From positions 1-64,000 of the forward strand of contig SMDE01000020.1 in assembly GCA_004346725.1 (NCBI GenBank): a DNA stretch of 64,000 nt. The letters run 5' to 3'. This DNA is from Phytobacter diazotrophicus (GTDB lineage Bacteria > Pseudomonadota > Gammaproteobacteria > Enterobacterales > Enterobacteriaceae). A program made the position numbers and the translations under genes. Below the pieces are notes generated by a model. The model had not been told where the DNA came from. It saw only the letters and a list, made by a program, of their open reading frames with translations, and searched no databases. How positions within the stretch are numbered: the stretch's first letter is position 1; the number at the start of each line of letters is the position of its first letter. Shown here one piece after another: positions 18,732 through 31,572 of the stretch.

Positions 18732-19682
18732 TTAAGCAGTAAGGTGCGAGTCTGCCCGCCTCCCCGGTTTTTGCAGACTCGCTTTTCGGTAGACGGACGG
18801 GGTGATGCCATAGCGTTTTTTAAAGGCTTTGGTGAATGATGACAGCGACAAAAAACCACACCTTTCGGCAATGATATCCACCGCCAGAACCCTTTCATCA
18901 ATCAGTAACCGCGAGGCCAGCGCCATACGCAAATGTGTCAGCCACGATTGTGGCGTCTGGTGATAACTGTGCGCAAAATATCGGGCAAAGGTTGCGCGCG
19001 ATAAAAAACAACGCTCAGCCATTAACTCAAGGGTCCACGGGTACGCCGGATCCGCGAACACTGCTAATAACGCAGGCGTCAGACGCTTATCACTCATCAG
19101 CCGCAGCATACCCGGAGGCGGTTCTCGCAGCGAAAGTAAAATCCGCAGCATCATCGCCAGCAGCGTATTTGCCAGCCCTTTAACCATCGCCATACTGCCT
19201 GGTAAACTGTTCTGGCTTTCACGGACTAACATCGTCAGCAACATTTCCAGCTCCGGAAAGCTTTTGCGCTCCGCAGGCTGAAGATGGATAAGCTCGCTCT
19301 CTTCGGCGAACAGCCAGGTGCAGTCCGCCCCAAAATAAAACTCCCCGCACAATACCTCAACGGACGGTCCCGAACCTTCCGTGCGTACCTGCGTTAAAAT
19401 GCCATTATGATGCCCCTGCGCGGGTACCACTTGTCCCCAGTCCACCAGGCTTTCAAGGATATGGGGCGAACCCTGAGGAAGCAGCAGAATATCTCCGGCA
19501 CGCACGTTAAGGGTTTTACCTGCAATGTGCAGGCGCGCCTCCCCCCGCATAATGACATGCCATGGCACAATCCCGGCTGGCAGTTGCTGATGGTCAGCAG
19601 CCCATCGCCCGTTAAACCGACAATGAAGATTCACCACGCATTGCGGTGCCAGCACAGCCAGTAATGAACTGAGGTTATCCAC
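18732..19682 (-). CDS. AraC regulator with cupin domain
   Basis: A 316-aa AraC-family protein with an N-terminal cupin_6-type sensor (about 20-200; GDILLLPQGSPH) and a C-terminal double HTH (about 215-305; FLSRATFARYFAHSY...CGFLSLSSFTKAFKKRYG). Two GTG codons are possible. The one at 19682 has AGGAG five bases upstream, whereas the one at 19688 overlaps that site. It meets the GlxA gene tail to tail, with 2 bp between stops, and is divergent from the AhpD-like gene it probably controls. Confidence 0.83.
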   Translation of the reverse strand: MDNLSSLLAVLAPQCVVNLHCRFNGRWAADHQQLPAGIVPWHVIMRGEARLHIAGKTLNVRAGDILLLPQGSPHILESLVDWGQVVPAQGHHNGILTQVRTEGSGPSVEVLCGEFYFGADCTWLFAEESELIHLQPAERKSFPELEMLLTMLVRESQNSLPGSMAMVKGLANTLLAMMLRILLSLREPPPGMLRLMSDKRLTPALLAVFADPAYPWTLELMAERCFLSRATFARYFAHSYHQTPQSWLTHLRMALASRLLIDERVLAVDIIAERCGFLSLSSFTKAFKKRYGITPSVYRKASLQKPGRRADSHLTA

Positions 19683-19803
19683 GCGCACTCCTGAGACGAT
19701 AAGACAAAAAATAGCGGATTTGGGGGCAATAATAGCATGGCCTGCGCCCTATGATGTGTCCATCGCCAATACGGTGGCGCACATTAACTGACAGGAGAAC
19801 ACT

Positions 19804-20337
19804 ATGAGCCGTTTAAACGCAATTCAGGTCGAAAATGCTACAGGCAAAACTGCCGATCTTTTCACAATGATCAAACGCGCAATGGGTAAAGTGCCAAACG
19901 CGTATCAGACGATAGGTATCGCGCCCGAGATCCTGGGCCAGGCGCTGCAACACAATGCCACGCTGGCAAAAAGTACGCTGAGTAAACAGGAGCTGGAAGC
20001 CATTAACCTGGTCGTCAGTGAACTCTCCGGCTGCGATTACTGCCTGGCCGCGCATACCTTAACGGGCAAAATGGCCGGTTACAGCCTCGCGCAAACACAG
20101 GCACTGCGCCGGGGCGAATATCCGGATGATGCCCGTATTGATGCGCTGGTGAAATTCGTCGCAACCGTGGTCTCAACCCGCGGTACGCTGGCGGAAGAGA
20201 CGGTAACCCGCTTCCTGGCGGCAGGCTTTAACGACCGCCAGGTTATAGAAATCATCAGTGCGATCAGCGCGATTCTGTTTACCAACATGGTCAACCGCGT
20301 CAACAATACCGTGGTGGATTTTCCACCCGTAAACTAA
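19804..20337 (+). CDS. AhpD/carboxymuconolactone decarboxylase-like
   Basis: A 177-aa all-helical CMD-family protein with the AhpD-type CxxCxxxH motif (CDYCLAAH), as in alkylhydroperoxidase-like proteins. The adjacent Glu (VSEL) proton-relay position is present. It likely reduces peroxides or handles small electrophiles in the cytosol. AGGAG precedes the ATG. It is divergent from the cupin-AraC regulator by 121 bp. RclR-type cupin AraC regulators often sense reactive chlorine, which would suit a stress role, but that is inference. Confidence 0.85.
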   Translation: MSRLNAIQVENATGKTADLFTMIKRAMGKVPNAYQTIGIAPEILGQALQHNATLAKSTLSKQELEAINLVVSELSGCDYCLAAHTLTGKMAGYSLAQTQALRRGEYPDDARIDALVKFVATVVSTRGTLAEETVTRFLAAGFNDRQVIEIISAISAILFTNMVNRVNNTVVDFPPVN

Positions 20338-20436
20338 ACACACTCGGACATTAAGATTTCTATCATGGCGGTGACGGGTTCCTTTGCACATCATTACCCG
20401 CCCCGCCTTTCTCACGGGCAGGCACGGCCTGACGCG

Positions 20437-21507
20437 CTACAATTTTTCCACCAGCGTTTTTAATTGCCTGAGTAAATCGTCTTTTTCATCTTCATCGCTG
20501 CCTCCGTACGGCCAGGTAGACTGGCGAATAACCAGACGCGTCGGCAACAGCTCACGGATCCGCATCTGCGGAGCGGCCATCTGCTGAATCAACAACTCCA
20601 CGGCGCGCTTCCCGAGCTTGTTGAAATCCTGCGCGACGGTAGTCAGAGGCGGCTGGAAATAGAGGCTGTCCGCCGTGTCGTCATAGCCGGTGACAGATAC
20701 CGCCCTGCAGCCAGTGCGATTGAGCTGTGCCAGCGCGCTCAACACCCCCAGCGCCATCTGATCGTTTGCCACGACAATGGCGCTGATCTTCGGATACTGA
20801 TGTAACAGTTCAAAAGCTTTGTGCCAGCCGCTGGCCGCGCTCCAGTCGCCGAAGACCGTCACCGCATTACGCACACCGTGACGATGCAATGCTTCACGCC
20901 AGCTACTGAGCCGCATCCGCGCGGAGACTGAACTTTCCGGCCCCGCCAGTAAGCCAAACTCCCGATGCCCTAATTCCCACAGATGCGTGACGCAGGCACC
21001 GCAGCCCTCCATGTGATCAAAGCGCACACAGCAGACATCGGTCTCCGGCGAGATATCCAGAAACAGACAGCAGATATCCGGGTTCTCACTCACCAGTTTT
21101 TCGGCAATGCTCCCTTCCAACGGCAGATTAATAATCGCGCCGCGGATGTTCTGTGCGCGAAACTCATTTAGCCGCGCCTGTAACGAGGGGTAATCGGCTG
21201 TCGCGGGCATCGCGATCGCCACCTCCAGCTCGTGGGCGCTGGCGTGACTTTTGATCGCGGCGGCTATTTGCGAAGGGGCATGCAGCGTTAACGACGCGGT
21301 AATCAGGCCAATCGACGGCGCCGATTTCCCGGCCAGTAATTGTGCCGAGCGGTTCGGCACATAGTGCAACGCCTGCATCGCACGGATGACTTTATCGCGG
21401 GTACGTTCAGCCACCACCTCGGGTTTATTCAGCACGCGTGACACGGTTTGCTCTGAGACACCCGCCTCACGCGCCACATCTTCCAGGGTTGCCGTACGGC
21501 GTTGCAT
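20437..21507 (-). CDS. lacI: lac repressor LacI
   Basis: A 356-aa LacI-family repressor: N-terminal HTH (about 7-30, VAREAGVSEQTVSRVL), hinge (about 50-60, RSAQLLAGK), PBP-like inducer domain and a C-terminal Leu-heptad tail (DDLLRQLKTLVEKL) like the E. coli tetramerisation helix. It is divergent from lacZ. At the positions of E. coli Tyr7, Tyr12 and Tyr17 it has Glu, while Gln18 and Arg22 are kept. Tyr17-Gln18-Arg22 set operator choice in E. coli, so the operator should differ, as the control region suggests. Confidence 0.9.
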   Translation of the reverse strand: MQRRTATLEDVAREAGVSEQTVSRVLNKPEVVAERTRDKVIRAMQALHYVPNRSAQLLAGKSAPSIGLITASLTLHAPSQIAAAIKSHASAHELEVAIAMPATADYPSLQARLNEFRAQNIRGAIINLPLEGSIAEKLVSENPDICCLFLDISPETDVCCVRFDHMEGCGACVTHLWELGHREFGLLAGPESSVSARMRLSSWREALHRHGVRNAVTVFGDWSAASGWHKAFELLHQYPKISAIVVANDQMALGVLSALAQLNRTGCRAVSVTGYDDTADSLYFQPPLTTVAQDFNKLGKRAVELLIQQMAAPQMRIRELLPTRLVIRQSTWPYGGSDEDEKDDLLRQLKTLVEKL

Positions 21508-24817
<3,310 letters not shown>

Positions 24818-24823
24818 TAATCG

Positions 24824-24840
24824 GGGGGCGTTAAGCCCCC
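24824..24840 (+). other. lacZ-lacY intergenic hairpin
   Basis: A perfect 6-bp GC stem (24824-24829 with 24835-24840, loop gttaa) without a T run lies 7 nt past the lacZ stop. It is not a full terminator. It may protect the lacZ mRNA 3' end or reduce read-through into lacY, like the intercistronic hairpin in E. coli lac. Confidence 0.5.
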
Positions 24841-24874
24841 AGGCATACAGGCATAACAAGATGGAACAGTCACA

Positions 24875-26140
24875 ATGAAACTCTCTCAACTCGCACCAAG
24901 AGAACGACATAATTTTATCTACTTTATGCTGTTCTTTTTCTTTTACTATTTCATTATGTCGGCTTATTTCCCTTTTTTCCCGGTCTGGCTGGCGGAAGTT
25001 AACCATTTAACCAAAACCGAAACGGGGATTGTCTTCTCGTCTATCTCGCTGTTTGCGATTATTTTCCAGCCGGTGTTTGGCCTGATTTCCGATAAGCTGG
25101 GGTTACGCAAACACCTGCTGTGGACCATTACGGTCTTGCTGATCCTGTTTGCCCCGTTCTTTATTTTTGTGCTCTCACCTCTGCTACAAATGAATATTTT
25201 CGCCGGTGCGCTGGCAGGAGGGATCTATTTAGGGATCGTCTTCTCCAGCGGTTCTGGTGCTGTCGAAGCCTATATTGAACGCGTCAGTCGCGCGAACCGT
25301 TTTGAATACGGTAAAGTTCGCGTTTCCGGTTGTATTGGCTGGGCATTGTGCGCATCGATAACCGGTATTTTGTTTGGTATCGACCCTAACATTACGTTCT
25401 GGATCGCCTCCGGTTTTGCTCTGGTGCTCGGCGTACTGTTGTGGATGTCCAAACCCGAAGGCAGTAACAGCGAGTTGGTCATCGACGCGCTGGGCGCCAA
25501 TCGTCAGGCATTCTCAATGCGAACCGCCGCCGAACTGCTGCGTATGCCGCGTTTCTGGGGCTTTATTGTTTACGTGGTTGGCGTCGCCAGCGTCTATGAC
25601 GTCTTCGACCAACAATTTGCCAACTTCTTTAAAGGCTTTTTCTCCAGTCCGCAGCGCGGGACCGAAGTCTTTGGCTTCGTCACCACCGGCGGGGAACTTC
25701 TCAACGCCACGATTATGTTCTTCGCACCCGCCATCGTGAACCGCATCGGGGCAAAAAACGCACTGCTGGCCGCCGGAGTTATTATGTCAGCACGTATTTT
25801 GGGGTCCTCTTTCGCGTCGTCTGCGCTTGAAGTGGTTATCTTAAAAATGCTGCATATGTTTGAGTTGCCGTTCCTGCTGGTCGGCACCTTTAAATATATC
25901 TCCTCGGCCTTTAATCCAAAATTGTCGGCCACGCTGTTCCTGATTGGCTTTAACTTATCGAAACAGCTTTCGGGGGTGGTGCTGTCGGCGTGGGTGGGAC
26001 GGATGTACGACACCGTTGGCTTCCATCAGGCGTACCTCATTCTGGGCTGTATTACCCTGACTTTTACCGTTATGTCGCTGTTTACCCTGAAAGGCGGTAA
26101 AACGCTGCTGCCGGAACCAGGATATAACAGCGCCGCGTGA
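24875..26140 (+). CDS. lacY: Lactose permease LacY
   Basis: A 421-aa lactose/H+ symporter with twelve segments. The essential residues of E. coli LacY are conserved in context: Glu126 and Arg144 ([16 protein letters not shown]), Glu269 (TTGGELLNA), Arg302 (SARILGSS), His322 and Glu325 (LHMFELPF). N-terminal [20 protein letters not shown] is typical. It is in the lacZ operon. No lacA follows. Confidence 0.96.
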   Translation: MKLSQLAPRERHNFIYFMLFFFFYYFIMSAYFPFFPVWLAEVNHLTKTETGIVFSSISLFAIIFQPVFGLISDKLGLRKHLLWTITVLLILFAPFFIFVLSPLLQMNIFAGALAGGIYLGIVFSSGSGAVEAYIERVSRANRFEYGKVRVSGCIGWALCASITGILFGIDPNITFWIASGFALVLGVLLWMSKPEGSNSELVIDALGANRQAFSMRTAAELLRMPRFWGFIVYVVGVASVYDVFDQQFANFFKGFFSSPQRGTEVFGFVTTGGELLNATIMFFAPAIVNRIGAKNALLAAGVIMSARILGSSFASSALEVVILKMLHMFELPFLLVGTFKYISSAFNPKLSATLFLIGFNLSKQLSGVVLSAWVGRMYDTVGFHQAYLILGCITLTFTVMSLFTLKGGKTLLPEPGYNSAA

Positions 26141-26189
26141 TAACACGCCACGCAAGGGGTGGCCAGGTCATCCCAAAAACGCGACGGCA

Positions 26190-26219
26190 GGCTATCTGGT
26201 ACTGACGCGCCAGATAGCC
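26190..26219 (+). other. Hairpin after lacY
   Basis: A perfect 10-bp stem (26190-26199 with 26210-26219) with a 10-nt loop, about 50 bp after the lacY stop. No T run follows directly, so it may be a processed 3' end or a Rho-dependent pause site for the lac transcript. Confidence 0.4.
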
Positions 26220-26259
26220 GTCCGGGCGTGTAAGCGGTTAAAATAAAAAAATATAAACG

Positions 26260-26468
26260 TTGCTTAATTAATTTCGCTATGTCTTAATAGCGCCATCGGT
26301 TTGGAATACAGACCTTATGAAAGCAGTTTTAGTAAAGCAGTCCTCAGTTCAAGTGTTATCCATAGATATCCTTCTTCGAGAGCCTCCTCCTAAGTGCCAA
26401 ATAAGTCACTCTAACATTACAGGCCATTATTGCCACTCTGCGTGGCCCATAAAATTAAGGAAGTATCT
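26260..26468 (+). promoter_or_regulatory. Cold-shock promoter and cold-box leader
   Basis: A -35 TTGCTT (26260-26265), 17-bp spacer and -10 CTTAAT (26283-26288) resemble the cspA promoter. The transcript would carry a leader of about 170 nt beginning with a cold-box-like sequence around 26298-26318 (TTTGGAATACAGACC). Such leaders fold differently in the cold and control csp translation. AAGGA precedes the start. Confidence 0.75.
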
Positions 26469-26681
26469 ATGTCTAATAAAATGACTGGTTTAGTAAAATG
26501 GTTTAACTCCGATAAAGGTTTTGGCTTTATCACTCCTGACGATGGCAGCAAAGATGTATTCGTACATTTCTCTGCAATCCAGAGCGACAGCTACAAAACG
26601 CTTGATGAAGGCCAGAAAGTATCCTTCACTATCGAAAGTGGCGCTAAAGGCCCTGCGGCCGGTAACGTTACCGCGCTGTAA
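26469..26681 (+). CDS. CspA-family cold-shock protein
   Basis: A 70-aa single cold-shock domain, all beta-barrel, with RNP1 KGFGFI and RNP2 VFVHF and the start [13 protein letters not shown] seen in the E. coli CspB/CspG/CspI group. It is an RNA chaperone that melts mRNA structure in the cold. The start at 26469 gives the standard family length. Which paralogue it is cannot be settled here. Confidence 0.93.
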   Translation: MSNKMTGLVKWFNSDKGFGFITPDDGSKDVFVHFSAIQSDSYKTLDEGQKVSFTIESGAKGPAAGNVTAL

Positions 26682-26758
26682 GTCGCGCTCATTATCAGTG
26701 GTGTTTACAACAGCGATGAAGACAATAGTCTGAGCAGATAAAATCTACTGATAAAAAT

Positions 26759-26783
26759 AAACCCGCCGAGTGCGGGTTTTTTA
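26759..26783 (+). terminator. Cold-shock gene terminator
   Basis: A 6-bp GC stem (26761-26766 with 26772-26777) is flanked by A and followed by six T. The rest of the gap to 26927 shows nothing definite. Confidence 0.8.
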
Positions 26784-26927
26784 TTGCCTTACATTCAGCC
26801 AGCGGCTCGCTTTTATTATTTCCGGTTAGCGGACCGGTTATTAAACAGCCAGCGCCTGACTTACCCCAGGGTAATTCACCCTCTGCCCTTGCAGCCCTTT
26901 TATCGACAGAGGGTTATCTGTATTTTC

Positions 26928-28055
26928 TCAGATGGACGTTCCCCGTACCCGGATAGGCTCTTTGATGGCATTCACGGACAACAACCGCTGGAGCGCATTA
27001 ATAGCGGTGTCAGTAAGTTCATGCCCTTTGGTCAAGACCATCAGTCCATTCGATGTCAGGATATCTTCCTCAACCACCCATCCGGGCAGCAGTTCGCGAA
27101 TATGGGCAGAACGAACGCCACTCACGTTTGCGCGGAAATCTGACAACGCCTTAATGATGTAGTCGGGCAGTGGTGGCGTGGCCGCACGCAGAATTTCCCA
27201 TGGCCGCTCCAGGCTCCAGCCACGGACGGCATGTTTTTCCAGTTCGAGCGCGGCACGCAGCAAATGCGCGCCTCGCAGAACCTCCAGAGGGACATTCGGC
27301 GCCGGCTCTTTCGCCTGATGACGTATAATTCCCGCGACCAGTTCGAGGCGAGGAATGTTCTCAACCAACCGCCCGGCTACCTCCGGATGACCAAGCAGCA
27401 GTTTTTTCTCTTCATCCGTCAGTTTACGCTGGGCCGCATCAGCCTGGACGATATCCGCAGGAATACCGACACAGCCTATCTGGCTTAGTGACGCCGCGAT
27501 GGTGTAAATCCATTCATCGGGCCACTCCAGTTTTGGCAACGCATGATTCACACATGACTGCGCGAACGCGGAGCGCTGAAAAGCCCATGGCGCGACCATC
27601 GCGAGCACTTCGGTCAGCGTTTTCACCGAAGCGGTAAGCGTGGTGGCAAGCAACTCTTTTTCGGCACAAATAAGGCGATACTGGCGCACCGCCTCATTCA
27701 GCGTGGCAATCAGTTCGTCTTTTGGACAAGGCTTACACAGATAGCGAAAAATGGCCCCTTTATTGATAGCCGCAATTGAAGATTGCACATCGGCCTGACC
27801 GGTCAGCAGAATGCGAACACTGTCAGGAGAGATTTCCCGCGCTTTCGCCAGGAAAGTCGCCCCGTCCATGCCAGGCATACGCATATCGGACACGATGACG
27901 GCAAACTTTTCGCCCCAGCGAACGGCGTCAAGCCCGGCCTCGCCGCTCTTTGCGACCACTACATCAAATTCCCCAAAAAGATTGCGTTCAATGGCGGCGA
28001 GCACATTGGGTTCATCATCCACGCACAGTACCCGAGCGAGGGCAGTATCAGTCAT
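26928..28055 (-). CDS. Response regulator, REC plus degenerate HD-GYP
   Basis: A 375-aa cytosolic protein. Residues ~8-120 are a receiver domain (acidic pair in CVDDE, phospho-acceptor Asp57 in VSDMRMPGMDG, K in RYLCKPC). Residues ~150-280 resemble an HD-GYP phosphodiesterase but the key residues are lost: HDIGK becomes SQIGC, and the HHE and GYP positions read RHQAKEP. Only GHPEVAG survives. It is probably a non-catalytic regulator. Last gene of the FIST operon, overlapping the previous one by 8 nt. Confidence 0.82.
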   Translation of the reverse strand: MTDTALARVLCVDDEPNVLAAIERNLFGEFDVVVAKSGEAGLDAVRWGEKFAVIVSDMRMPGMDGATFLAKAREISPDSVRILLTGQADVQSSIAAINKGAIFRYLCKPCPKDELIATLNEAVRQYRLICAEKELLATTLTASVKTLTEVLAMVAPWAFQRSAFAQSCVNHALPKLEWPDEWIYTIAASLSQIGCVGIPADIVQADAAQRKLTDEEKKLLLGHPEVAGRLVENIPRLELVAGIIRHQAKEPAPNVPLEVLRGAHLLRAALELEKHAVRGWSLERPWEILRAATPPLPDYIIKALSDFRANVSGVRSAHIRELLPGWVVEEDILTSNGLMVLTKGHELTDTAINALQRLLSVNAIKEPIRVRGTSI

Positions 28056-29127
28056 GATGGGTCTCCTTTATATGAGCAAGCATTTGCTGCCACAGAGGGA
28101 GCTGGTTCAGCATGCCTGTTTGTTCGAGATAATCGTTATCGGGTACGTTATTGTTCGCCAGCGCGACCGCAACATGTACGGTACCGATCGCACCGAAGCT
28201 ATTATTCGTAAGGCGTGAAGGCTGGGCTTGTCGGGCAACGATCTCGACAAGATCGCCGGGCAATCCCCACAACGCCAGCATCCAGGCACCCAGCGCGGCG
28301 TGGCTCCTGGGGGAATGGCCTTTAATATCGGGAAGCAGCAGAGCAATATTGGCGAGCAATGCGGCGGTCGACTCCAGCCCCTCGTGGCCACACATGCGGG
28401 CGGCGAGTTGCGAGGCGAGAAAGGCCTTACGTTGTAACTCACTGACAGCAGGATCACTGTTCGCTTCGGTAAAAAACTCAGGTGTCTGGATCAATGACGT
28501 TATCTGCTCCAGACCCAGGTGGGTGATGGCACTGCCGATATCGTGGATTCGCGCCCCTCGTGTGAACCAGGCCGAATTCGCAATCTGCATAAACCTGGCC
28601 GTCAGCGCGGGATCGCGCCTGATGAGATCAGTAATGCGCGGGATATCACAGGCAGTCCCGGAAAGGCATTGTCTCAGTTCGGCGAATATCTCAGGTGTGG
28701 CAGGCAGGTGGCTAATATGCCCCGTTAAATCAATGAGCCCCGGATCGTCAATGGTCTGGCGTAGCGCGAGCGTACTTTCGATCATCTCGATCAGAGCCGT
28801 ACTGTCACACGGCTTAGACACAAACCGGTGCGCGACCTCGAGCATTCGTTGGGTTGATGTGGGCTCTGAATAGCCAGAAAGGATGATCCGTACCGTACCC
28901 GGCCAGCGGGCGCGAACCTGGGTGAGCAACTCAGCCCCATCCATAAAAGGCATGCGCATGTCCGATACCACAACATCTGCCGGAGTCTGTTCAAGCATCG
29001 CCAGCGCATCAGGACCACTACTTGCAAAGCGGCATTCCCAATCAGGGTTATACATCATGACCGCTCTCTCAATGCCCGAGAGTATGCGGTTTTCATCGTC
29101 AACAAACATCACCTGCATGCCGTTCAT
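28048..29127 (-). CDS. Response regulator, REC-HDOD
   Basis: A 359-aa protein. A receiver domain (about 4-120; MFVDDEN, Asp56 in VSDMRMPFMDG, FVSKPCD) is joined to an HDOD domain (about 135-340; LPATPEIFAELR, DPALTARFMQIANSAWF, ITHLGLEQI). HDOD domains are HD-fold modules without the catalytic His/Asp pair that scaffold signalling proteins. The ATG overlaps the kinase stop by 4 nt (ATGA), suggesting translational coupling with the upstream kinase. Confidence 0.87.
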   Translation of the reverse strand: MNGMQVMFVDDENRILSGIERAVMMYNPDWECRFASSGPDALAMLEQTPADVVVSDMRMPFMDGAELLTQVRARWPGTVRIILSGYSEPTSTQRMLEVAHRFVSKPCDSTALIEMIESTLALRQTIDDPGLIDLTGHISHLPATPEIFAELRQCLSGTACDIPRITDLIRRDPALTARFMQIANSAWFTRGARIHDIGSAITHLGLEQITSLIQTPEFFTEANSDPAVSELQRKAFLASQLAARMCGHEGLESTAALLANIALLLPDIKGHSPRSHAALGAWMLALWGLPGDLVEIVARQAQPSRLTNNSFGAIGTVHVAVALANNNVPDNDYLEQTGMLNQLPLWQQMLAHIKETHHD

Positions 29128-30218
29128 CCCTCTTTGCGACTATGAAGCGGAAATTGCAATATGAACGTTGACCCCACCCCTTCCTCAGACTCGCAGCGGA
29201 TATGTCCCATGTGTTTGTCGATGACTGTCGAGTAGACAATGGCAAGCCCCTGCCCCGTCCCCTTACCGACGGCTTTGGTCGTGAAGAAGGGATCGAAAAT
29301 ACGATCCAGGATACCAGCGGGTATGCCGCTACCATCGTCCTGCACCCGTATTTCCATAAAGTCACCGTTTTGCTCAGCGGAAATGACAATACGGCCTTTT
29401 TCCTTAACGCCTTTCTGCAGGGTATCGGCAATCGCATGGGCGGCGTTGACCACTAAATTAAGTATGGCCTGACCGACCATATCGCGCAGGCATGGCAGCA
29501 AGGGCAAATCATCGCCAAAATGGGTTTCCAGATCAGCGACATATTTCCACTCGTTGCGCGCGACCGTCACGGTTGTACGGATGACCTCACGGATATCGAC
29601 AGATTCTTTCTCATTTTGCGATGGGTGAGAAAACTCCTTCATGGCAGCGACAATTTTCGCAATGTGCTCAAGGCCTTCCAGGGACTCATCTAACGCTGAG
29701 GGAATTTGGCTGCGCAAAAAATCAATCCGGGCACGTTTTAAAACCGTGTCGAATGCCTCTATCGTCGGCTCATTGTCCAGTTTCTCACGCGCAACGTCGA
29801 CCACCGCAAGCGCAGCATCTAGTACCTTTGTCAGCGTTGCATGGGCGGTTTTCACAAAACCAACATTGTCCGAAACATACTGAGTCGGGGTATTAATCTC
29901 ATGCGCAATACCTGCGGCAAGCTGACCAATAGACTCCATTTTCTGCGCTTGCAACAGTTGGGCCTGCGCTAACCGTAATTCCGATAATGCTTTTTCAAGC
30001 TCGCGCCGCTCGTTCTCGAGTTCCATCGTCTTACGAGCAACGACTTTCTCCAGACCAATATTCTGTTCCAGAATCGCAAAAGGCGTTGTATGGCTATGCC
30101 TGGCCTCTTGTGCAATACGGCGTTTCAGAACATCGATTGTTTTATCGCGGGCGAGAAGTTTGCGCTCATAATCGGCAAGTGACAGGCCCGCATTGGGTTC
30201 GTGGGTAAAAGAAGACAT
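29124..30218 (-). CDS. Soluble sensor histidine kinase
   Basis: A 364-aa kinase without membrane segments or a recognisable input domain. A coiled coil (about 12-95) leads into the H-box (His106 in [11 protein letters not shown]), then N-box [11 protein letters not shown]1 DDGSGIP, F-box FDPFFTTK and G2 GTGQGLA. All catalytic motifs are intact. It most likely takes its input from the FIST protein encoded 3 nt upstream and phosphorylates the two receivers downstream. GGAGG precedes the ATG. Confidence 0.9.
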   Translation of the reverse strand: MSSFTHEPNAGLSLADYERKLLARDKTIDVLKRRIAQEARHSHTTPFAILEQNIGLEKVVARKTMELENERRELEKALSELRLAQAQLLQAQKMESIGQLAAGIAHEINTPTQYVSDNVGFVKTAHATLTKVLDAALAVVDVAREKLDNEPTIEAFDTVLKRARIDFLRSQIPSALDESLEGLEHIAKIVAAMKEFSHPSQNEKESVDIREVIRTTVTVARNEWKYVADLETHFGDDLPLLPCLRDMVGQAILNLVVNAAHAIADTLQKGVKEKGRIVISAEQNGDFMEIRVQDDGSGIPAGILDRIFDPFFTTKAVGKGTGQGLAIVYSTVIDKHMGHIRCESEEGVGSTFILQFPLHSRKEG

Positions 30219-30221
30219 AAC

Positions 30222-31334
30222 TTATCCTCCGATAGCAACGCCTGTGAATGTCTGGTTTACGTGCAGCCCATTGTACTGCTCGCCGTAGGTAGAAAAACCG
30301 ATCACATTATTCTGGCGCATAATGTCGCTAATCGGTTCTTCAAGCCCTTCTTCTTCAAACTGGAGGCGGCGAAGAATACAATCGCAACCGATGATGACAC
30401 GCGGGTCAGGAATTATTTCATGAACTTTTTCAAACGATTGCCTGAAGGTCTCGATGGGGTCTTCTGCTCTGCCAATCGAAATAATCAACCCCTCTTCAAT
30501 CGCGCAATAGCAGGTTAACGAAAAATCGGCGTTCCATTTCTGAATGGAGCGTACATAAGGTTCATCGCCAAGCGAGAGCACCAGCGGATTGCGAGAAAAT
30601 ATCGTGGGCGTTAACTCGTCCACGCTCAGGCCGAGAGATTCGGCGTAGACTTGTGCAGCAGGTTCGCCGTTAATTTCAAAAATGATCCGTTTCTCCGGAT
30701 CGGCTTCGGTAATCACCAGTTCCACGTCGCTGGGAACAAAGTGTTGAATTTTAAACGTCGCAAGAGGAGAGTGGGTCTCAATGACCGCAAAAACCGCTGC
30801 GTCTGATACAAATTTACCATTACCGTCGTAAATGAAGCTTTGTTCAAAGCGCAGGTCATCCCCCGCCGATCCCCCGATGATAGGCACATTCCCTATCTGC
30901 TGATAGAGATTAGCCACAAGTCGCTCTTCTGCCATCGAAAGCCCATCGACAAGCAACAGACCGAAGCGATTAATATTCGGCCTTGCCTCGCTGTCGAGAC
31001 GGATTTTTTCAGCCATGTCTGCAATAACGGCAGAGTATTCAACTAAAGGATGAATCATAAAAGCGGAGGCCCGAAATTCGCTCCCTAAGCCCAGGCCGAG
31101 CATCCCGGAGTGCTGAAAACCATCCAGACCAATTTGCCCGGAGGAGGTGCATCCTATAAGCGTGCATGAAAAGGTTTTTTTTAATTCGCTGCCTAATATT
31201 TCAAGATCATAATCCGGAGAGCAAAAAAATAAGATGGTTTCAATATCCTCATGACCAATCTTATTGGCAAATTCAGCTACAGCCTGGACAGGATCGCGTA
31301 ATTCACTACTTGCATATTTTAGTTTGACATTCAC
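30222..31334 (-). CDS. FIST-domain sensor, NosP-like
   Basis: A 370-aa cytosolic protein with FIST_N (about 30-220; LIGCTSSGQIG, GGSAGDD) and FIST_C (about 225-350) domains. FIST proteins of the NosP group bind haem and sense nitric oxide, usually beside a histidine kinase that they control, as here. A haem-ligand His cannot be picked out by eye, so NO sensing is inferred from context. The start is a GTG with GGAG six bases upstream. It is the first gene of the four-gene operon; its promoter should lie in 31335-31572, where I see no clear consensus. Confidence 0.85.
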   Translation of the reverse strand: MNVKLKYASSELRDPVQAVAEFANKIGHEDIETILFFCSPDYDLEILGSELKKTFSCTLIGCTSSGQIGLDGFQHSGMLGLGLGSEFRASAFMIHPLVEYSAVIADMAEKIRLDSEARPNINRFGLLLVDGLSMAEERLVANLYQQIGNVPIIGGSAGDDLRFEQSFIYDGNGKFVSDAAVFAVIETHSPLATFKIQHFVPSDVELVITEADPEKRIIFEINGEPAAQVYAESLGLSVDELTPTIFSRNPLVLSLGDEPYVRSIQKWNADFSLTCYCAIEEGLIISIGRAEDPIETFRQSFEKVHEIIPDPRVIIGCDCILRRLQFEEEGLEEPISDIMRQNNVIGFSTYGEQYNGLHVNQTFTGVAIGG

Positions 31335-31572
31335 GGCATATTCTCCGGCTGAGAAAAGCGATAGTGTTTATTTTAAACAGTACATGCTCAAAAAGATGCT
31401 CGTCTGGATTCAACAGTTGGGGAGTCATAAAAGCTGCCACCAGGCCACTTATGAATGCCTGTCTTAATTAGTTATACATGCATGGCATTTCTCTTCAAAG
31501 ACGCACGTGAACTTTCTTTTCAGGCCGCCGTCTGGATCACTTTTGTTACCCTTTCATCCAAAACCCGGCTAA

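Noticed and set aside
28151..28873. 240-codon plus-strand ORF opposite the REC-HDOD gene
   Set aside because: The Ser/Arg/Ala-rich, low-complexity product is typical of an antisense frame.
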